Assembly: GCA_949987705.1 (NCBI GenBank)
Contig: OX465282.1
Coordinates: 12,822,501 to 12,886,500, forward strand
DNA: 64,000 nucleotides
Direction of reading: 5' to 3'
Source of the DNA: Thereva unica
Lineage: Eukaryota > Arthropoda > Insecta > Diptera > Therevidae
Made by a program: the position numbers and the translations under genes. The stretch's first letter is position 1; every line of letters begins with the position of its first letter. The notes under the pieces are model-generated. The model saw only the letters and a list, made by a program, of their open reading frames with translations. It was not told where the DNA came from and did no database searches. This document shows, one piece after another, positions 59,061-64,000 of this stretch.

Positions 59061-59251
59061 AGGGGGTGAGTTAGGGGTAGGTTTATAATTCGGGGTTAAT
59101 AATTTAGGTATGATATTTTTCGAGACCCCCACTGTCTGTCTGGTATCAAAAAACAATAATTTACTTGTTTTTTAAGGCCCGATAGTCAGTTTCAAAATTT
59201 AATTTTTTTTTCTAAAATCGTTCGATCGAACGTTCGGAACTTCAGGCTCAT
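59044..59251 (-). repeat. Right terminal inverted repeat of the foldback element
   Basis: Complement of 32893-33100, ending gttcggaacttcaggctcat at 59251, then target duplication aaactaat at 59252-59259. Confidence 0.92.
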
Positions 59252-59259
59252 AAACTAAT

Positions 59260-60884
59260 GATGTTAATTACCTATAGAGGTTTTATATCTAACGAGCCGC
59301 GAAGATAGCCAAGCTTTTCAACATCCAATAACCTGAAACCAAAATTATTAGTGTTTCGCCTTAATGGATTTTAGCGTTCTGAAGTCGTATTTTGGGCGCT
59401 ATTTCTGAATCTGGAAACATTAATAGAAAGAATTCCACAGCTTCTCTGTGAGACATCTAATCGACTCTGGTAGCTCATGCTTTCTTCCATTTAGGTGGCG
59501 AGCGTGCTCTCTTATATTGAGATTCTCATAAATCTTTGAGGCTCGTTGATTGTACCATTGACATTCAAGTCGTTCACTAGATCTTAAGAACTCGTCTTTC
59601 ATCATCATAATAACAACGTCAACCTCTGTTGACATCAATCCAAAATTAATATCCATCTTACAATCAAGTATTAACATCCACTTAAAGTGCATCAAAGCAG
59701 TTAATCCAGTTGCTTTCATTCCCTGATTATATCAAGACTATTCTTGGATACACGATGATGCAAGACTTATGATGACTACGATAGCATTAAAGCCAACGTC
59801 CAAAGTGCAAATTATTTTTGATGCTTTCATCTTGTCAATATTATTAATCTAAAAGTTATAAACCATCGAAGCGAACTCTTAAGACGCTCCAGCTGTCATC
59901 GCTAGCTACAACAGCCTTCAAACTCCATTTAAGGGATCAATGTACTCGGCCAAAGTAATTACTTAATTAATTAATATTAATATGAACATTCCAAAAACTG
60001 CATATTATTGGCAAACTACACTGAACCCGATTGCTGGCGATTTTAATTAGAAAATTGCAGGAAACAAGTCCACAAGTCGCCAACTGACGACGACTGATTT
60101 GGTTCAAGCCAAGAGATCTCCGAGGCGTGTGTGGGGTCATCACGCTGTTACAAAACACCTTGAAATGGCTCAGTAATTCTCGATTGCAATAAATACATTA
60201 TATTTTCCTATTAACATACATCAATTACAATATACTAGCAATAATCAGAAACACCTTAAATATAGGTTAAAAAACGAAAACTCCAATCCCTTTCACAAAT
60301 TTCCGAGTCTTTGTTGACATTAATTTTCACGGTTGATTTTCTACTATAAATACGCTCACCTATTTTATAATTTTTAGATTTCACAAAATTTTAACATGTA
60401 ACAATTATTAATTACAATTGATTAGCAAATAAATTTAAATATTGATGAAAATTTTATAAAAAAACATTTTTAAGAATTTTCCCTTTGACCGAACTCCGCC
60501 TCAAAAAAATTTCTTGTAGGTTTTTGACAGATGCTTGTAGGTGTAGTGGTAGAATAAAATAAAAGTGAAAAAAAAAAACATTTTCGGAATTATTCCGAAT
60601 GTCGAAATTTTTGGTTGTTAAATTCATGTTAAAAGCATCAATACAATCAATCTTAAAAAATTTTATTAAATATTAGTTAAATTATATAAAGTTTAGTAAA
60701 TTTAAATATCTTAAAACATAAAACATTGAAAAAAAAAATTCTTCACAAAATAATTTCAACGGACGGAAACTAGTGATATTTCGGTCTGTTTATTCACATG
60801 TAAACGTAGCAATTCGGAATAATCTTTATCTAATACAAGATCCGTTACTCGAGTTTGTTACCAGTTTTAACGCTGTTGCAGTTG
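59260..60884. other. Right flank of the foldback element, no gene supported
   Basis: The first ~100 bases may continue the family-D LINE ORF1 on the minus strand (reads KLGYLRGSLDIKPL, then a stop, then joins 32892). A 99-codon frame at 59719-59420 (minus) is unlike anything I know. 60170-60770 is very A/T-rich. Confidence 0.35.
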
Positions 60885-61070
60885 GCCTCATTTTACACGA
60901 TGAAACACGAAACAAAAAGTTTCCTGTAAGCTTGCTCGGTTTGATGGAGAGGGATGAGAGAGGGCTTGAAGAAACACATCCTCCCCCAAGCCCTCTCTCG
61001 TTTCTGCCCTTCAAACTCAGCAAGGTTGAAGGAAACTTTTTGTTTCGTGTTTCATCGTGTAAAATGAGGC
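60885..61070. repeat. 186-bp inverted repeat
   Basis: The arms gcctcattttacacgatgaa ... and its complement run about 85 bp each, the outer 40 perfectly paired. Because of the palindrome both strands show similar short frames (ILHDETRNKKFP and FLFRVSSCKM); these are not genes. Confidence 0.7.
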
Positions 61071-61079
61071 TTGCTAATA

Positions 61080-61572
61080 CCATGTTCGCACTGAGCCGAA
61101 ATTAGGTGATTTCGGAAAGTGATTTTGAAATTATGTAGAACCGTTCGCACTGGATTGAAATGATTTCGTTTGACAGTTTTTTCTAGCACTACTCATGTCT
61201 TCGTTTTTTCCTGCCCGAATTTCACTAGCAATTCCTCTTATAACAAAGCGCATAGCTTATTTATTTTATATATCTTGGGTTTTTGTATTTTGAAGAATGC
61301 TAAAATGTGAAAAATCAAAATTGTGTTTTTAAAATGTGTCAAACTGACAAGTTCACCACCAAGAGAGACGTGCTGAATTGAGCTGAATTCGATTTTTAGG
61401 TTTGAGTATTGGCTTCAACATGATTTCGTTCGTAATTTTGCCAAAATTACGAGGTTTGAGATGATTTCGAAATCACAAGAATACATGGGAAATCACATGA
61501 TTTTGAACGTGATTTTGGGCGAAATCACCAAAATAGCCGAAATCACGTAATTTCGGCTCAGTGCGAACATGG
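61080..61572. mobile_element. TIR element with TA duplications, 493 bp
   Basis: TA (61078-61079) and TA (61573-61574) flank inverted ends ccatgttcgcactgagccga and its complement. The repeat extends about 36 bp to gtgatttcgg. The motif gatttcg recurs internally. Tc1/mariner-type MITE by target; no transposase. Confidence 0.75.
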
Positions 61573-61959
61573 TATAAAACCGCCAAGGGCAAGTTTGTTC
61601 ATATTTTGACAAGCTTTGTTTGGCTGAAAAATGCATTTAAAGATATACAAAGAAAAAAGGAGAAAAGAGTGCATAAAACGAAGAAAAAGAGTGCCCGGAA
61701 AACGAAATGTTAAAAATAGAAGAATCGCGGATCGAAACGATGTCAGGAAACTATATAAAAAAGTGAATGTGCAATGTGTCAGTCAAGCTCAGAATTCCAA
61801 TGTGTAAAAATAAGGATAGGGAGATCGTAAGTACCAAAAAACTAGTTCTTACTAAATAGTGTAAACACTTCTGCTGCAGGCTTGTCTATTTCTTCGTAGA
61901 AGGCTTTCCATGACCTTCGTTTGGATCTTCTCTTTGTTATAATTGGTATGAGCTTTCTT

Positions 61960-62707
61960 CAGTGTGCCCAACTTAGGGGGTTTCCCCCTAAATTTAGGGG
62001 GGAAAAATCGCAATGGGGGTTTTTTTAGGGGGTAAAAATGTTTAGGGTTTTTTTAGGGGTTTTAAAAATAAATTTACGGTCATCCAAAAAAACTTTATAT
62101 TTAATTTTGAAACCATGAGTATCGAATATTGCCAAATCTTTATGTTTTACTAAATCGCTATATTCGTAATATTTCATTTTATGACTAATCAGACAGTAAC
62201 GATTGACGACATCTGTTGGTATAGTCCTGTAAACCGTCAACTGTAATTACAAAAGCGGTTGTAAGCTTAAGCTGCTTGATCTGGATTCAAATTCAATTCA
62301 GATGTCACACAGAATCAGAAACAGCTTAACGATTTCGTGTACGCGTTGCAGTTTCTGACTTGCAATAGATAATTTCATAACTGCAAGAAAATGTCATGCA
62401 ATATTATTATTTAGAGAAAAATGTAAGATCCGCTGTGTTGTCAATGACGACAATTTTTCACACTGCAAGCTGGCACTGCGCGAAACACGGCCTTGGTCTA
62501 ATATAAGATTTTTAAATATAATATCTGTAACTCCTGGAATTGATCAGAATAAAAATTACCTATGTTACTTGCTATAATTTGATAGCAAGAGACAATATTA
62601 CTATTCTACGAAATGCCATACTATTAATTTTAGGGGGTTTAGATCTGATTTTAGGGGGTTTTTGACTCACTTTTAGGGGGGAAAATTTTTCGGTGTTGGG
62701 CACACTG
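61960..62707. mobile_element. Non-autonomous hAT element, 748 bp
   Basis: Perfect 8-bp duplications gctttctt (61952-61959 and 62708-62715). The ends are cagtgtgcccaac and gttgggcacactg. Subterminal ttagggggttt-like motifs recur at both ends, as expected for hAT transposase binding sites. It codes no transposase; the 71-codon frame inside is not recognised. It is inserted in the R1-like LINE. Confidence 0.9.
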
Positions 62708-63075
62708 GCTTTCTTGTAGAGGTCCCAGTTGCCCGGGACCTTAGCCCTATTAAATAATTTTTTGATTTCTCTACTGCTCTCAAGCTGAACGTTATATGTC
62801 TATTATCAAACATTAATGGCTCACGATGAGACGTGCCAGTTCAATATTCTGGATCTGACGAATGTGCTAGCAAGAGTCAAGACAATCACCTCTAGCCTAG
62901 TCACATTAGAAAAGGTAGGTTCGTAACCTGTAGGTAGTAATGAAATCAAGGAGGTATTCGTACTTACGAGGTATTGGTACTTCCCCGCGCAAGGGGGTGC
63001 GCGTTGGCGTCGCAACCAATCACTAACTGAATATTCCTCCTAGCGCAGTCTTCCACAAGTCTCCGACGAAGTCTC

Positions 63076-63543
63076 GGTGGTTCAGGCTCTTTTCCAGGGA
63101 GGTAGGCCGAGGCTATGGCAAACCTGGGCATTCCTATATCTCCGGGCAGCGAAAGAGGAAGGCAGGTTAGTCTCTTCCCCATAAGCAGTTCTGCTCTAGG
63201 GCGATCAAGCTCGGTAGAGTAGATCAGTCTGCCAGCATTAGTACCAAGGTCACATATTCATTCTCGGTACACCCATATATCTTGGATTAGGGCCACATCT
63301 CAATTGCCCGGTGGTTCCGGCTCTTTTCCAGGGAGGTAGGCCGAGGCTATGGCAAGTCTGGGCATTCCTATATCTCCGGGCAGCGAAAGAGGAAGGCAGG
63401 TTAGTCTCTTCCCCATAAGCAGTTCTGCTCTAGGGCGATCAAGCTCGGTAGAGTAGATCAGTCTGCCAGCATTAGTACCGAGGTCACATATTCATTCTCG
63501 GTACACCCATATATCTTGGATTAGGGCCACATCTCAATTGCCC
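63076..63543. repeat. Tandem duplication, 2 x 234 bp
   Basis: Copy 1 is 63076-63309 and copy 2 is 63310-63543, each starting ggtggtt and ending caattgccc, differing at about four or five positions. The length is a multiple of three, so the endonuclease frame of the R1-like LINE is kept across the junction. Confidence 0.85.
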
Positions 63544-64000
63544 GAGATAAACCTTTTTTCAAGTGTTGCAGAGGCAGCCTTATCGTGATCAAGGTTTATC
63601 TGGACAAGCTTCATATTGGAAGCAGTACTCATTTCCTGAAGAGATTTCCCCCCTCGGCTTTTTGAGAGCCTTGATGTTTCCCCATTGAGGATTGGAGTGG
63701 TGGTTTTAGGGGCCCAGCCCCGCCTGCAGCGACAACAGAGGAAACACTTGTTCCCAGAGTTGCTTTTCCTGCGATTCCGTCAGCAGCACCAGCCTTTCTG
63801 GAGGCTATATGGTTGTTTGTGTCGGATGGTGGGGAATTAGTCATCAGGCATTAGTTGCCTCAGCCACCTGCAATAGGTAGAGGGATTCATTACCTCGTCA
63901 GAGGCGGCCGAACTACGAGCCCAGAGGGTGCAGTGGTCACCATCCTCCCAATGGAGCTTACCTCCCCATTCCCGGAGCAGGCTCCTGCAAGGCTTCAGAT

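Larger units (their letters stand above)
32893..59251. mobile_element. Giant foldback element with satellite arms (26.4 kb)
   Basis: Bounded by perfect 8-bp target duplications aaactaat (32885-32892 and 59252-59259). The terminal inverted repeats begin atgagcctgaagttccgaac on the left and end with its exact complement on the right. Over about 208 bp I count two mismatches. Inside each end is a long array of a ~152-bp monomer, in opposite orientation in the two arms (33063-42490 and 50200-59060). The core 42630-49770 is non-satellite and carries other elements. Structure matches Foldback-type elements (long TIRs made of tandem repeats), but the ends are not ones I recognise. An 8-bp duplication fits hAT, P or related superfamilies. 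No intact transposase was found, so it is probably mobilised in trans. Confidence 0.9.
61850..64000 (-). pseudogene. R1-like LINE (family F), ORF1/ORF2 junction region, interrupted
   Basis: Minus strand from the right edge: a low-complexity ORF1-like part (63844-63629), then the ORF2 start QINLDHDKAASATLEKRF and DVALIQDIWVYRE, endonuclease block PGDIGMPRFAIASAYLPGKE then LVIGCDANAHPLARGSTNTS, and VIVLTLASTFVRSRILNWHV (62830-62900). The linker resumes left of the hAT insertion as RRSWKAFYEEIDKPAAEVF (about 61900). Motif order and CDANAH are typical of R1/Jockey-type endonucleases. It has stops, a 234-bp tandem duplication and the hAT insertion, so it is dead. It runs off the right edge of the window. 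Confidence 0.75.

Noticed and set aside
32893..59251. Polinton/Maverick or Helitron identity for the large element
   Set aside because: The duplication is 8 bp rather than 6 bp or none, the ends lack the AG..CT or TC..CTRR signatures, and no polymerase, integrase or Rep/helicase ORF is present.
59420..59719. 99-codon minus-strand ORF as a gene
   Set aside because: Methionine-rich, no recognisable domain, no splice or promoter context; left as unrecognised.
60773..61105. Overlapping genes on both strands with similar peptides
   Set aside because: The similarity (ILHDETRNKKFP on both strands) arises because the DNA is an inverted repeat.

Overview
The window is animal nuclear DNA, almost certainly from an insect and probably a dipteran (a nematoceran would fit, with low confidence). 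It holds one recognisable host gene on the minus strand, a class II phosphatidylinositol 3-kinase like Drosophila Pi3K68D. Thirteen coding exons lie between 25382 and 3604, and their phases all agree. They cover the N-terminal disordered region, the Ras-binding region, the PI3K-type C2 region, the helical domain and the kinase N-lobe. The kinase catalytic loop, activation loop and the C-terminal PX and C2 domains are not in the window; they should lie to the left of base 1. Nine introns are about 56-101 bp; the others (about 3.6, 4.7, 8.7 and at least 3.6 kb) are swollen by mobile elements.

Almost everything else is mobile-element debris. For convenience I name the non-LTR (LINE) families: A (FADD-box reverse transcriptase; copies at 1185-2010, 15130-15335, 29059-29729 with 32346-32404, and 29730-32345); B (RTE-like, GAAGAA tail; 2030-3510, 6530-6708, 15410-16510, 20563-21100); C (RTE-like, TGATGATGATG tail; 12229-12695, 14690-15125, 16525-16760); D (YADD box; 8990-9680, 26870-27460, 27480-29058 continuing at 32415-32892); E (Jockey-like, 21480-22145); F (R1-like, 20140-20420 and 61850-64000); G (42698-43160). 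There are also BEL/Pao and Ty3/gypsy remnants, mariner and other IS630-type transposase pseudogenes, two hAT elements, several TIR-bounded non-autonomous elements, and one tRNA-derived SINE whose 3' tail resembles that of LINE family A.

The most striking object is a single 26.4 kb foldback element at 32893-59251. It has perfect 8-bp target duplications (AAACTAAT), about 208-bp terminal inverted repeats with two mismatches by eye, and two inverted arms of about 9 kb each. Each arm consists of roughly 60 copies of a ~152-bp satellite monomer. The arms enclose a ~7 kb core packed with other elements (LINE G, a hAT element with a transposase-like ORF, and three further TIR elements). It sits inside the ORF1 of an old family-D LINE. 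That same LINE was also hit by a family-A LINE, which in turn was hit by a second family-A LINE in the opposite orientation, so the order of insertions can be read from the sequence.

Regions 10723-11585, 18490-19430, 22831-24250, 26041-26870, 44850-46500 and 59260-60880 hold no gene I can support.
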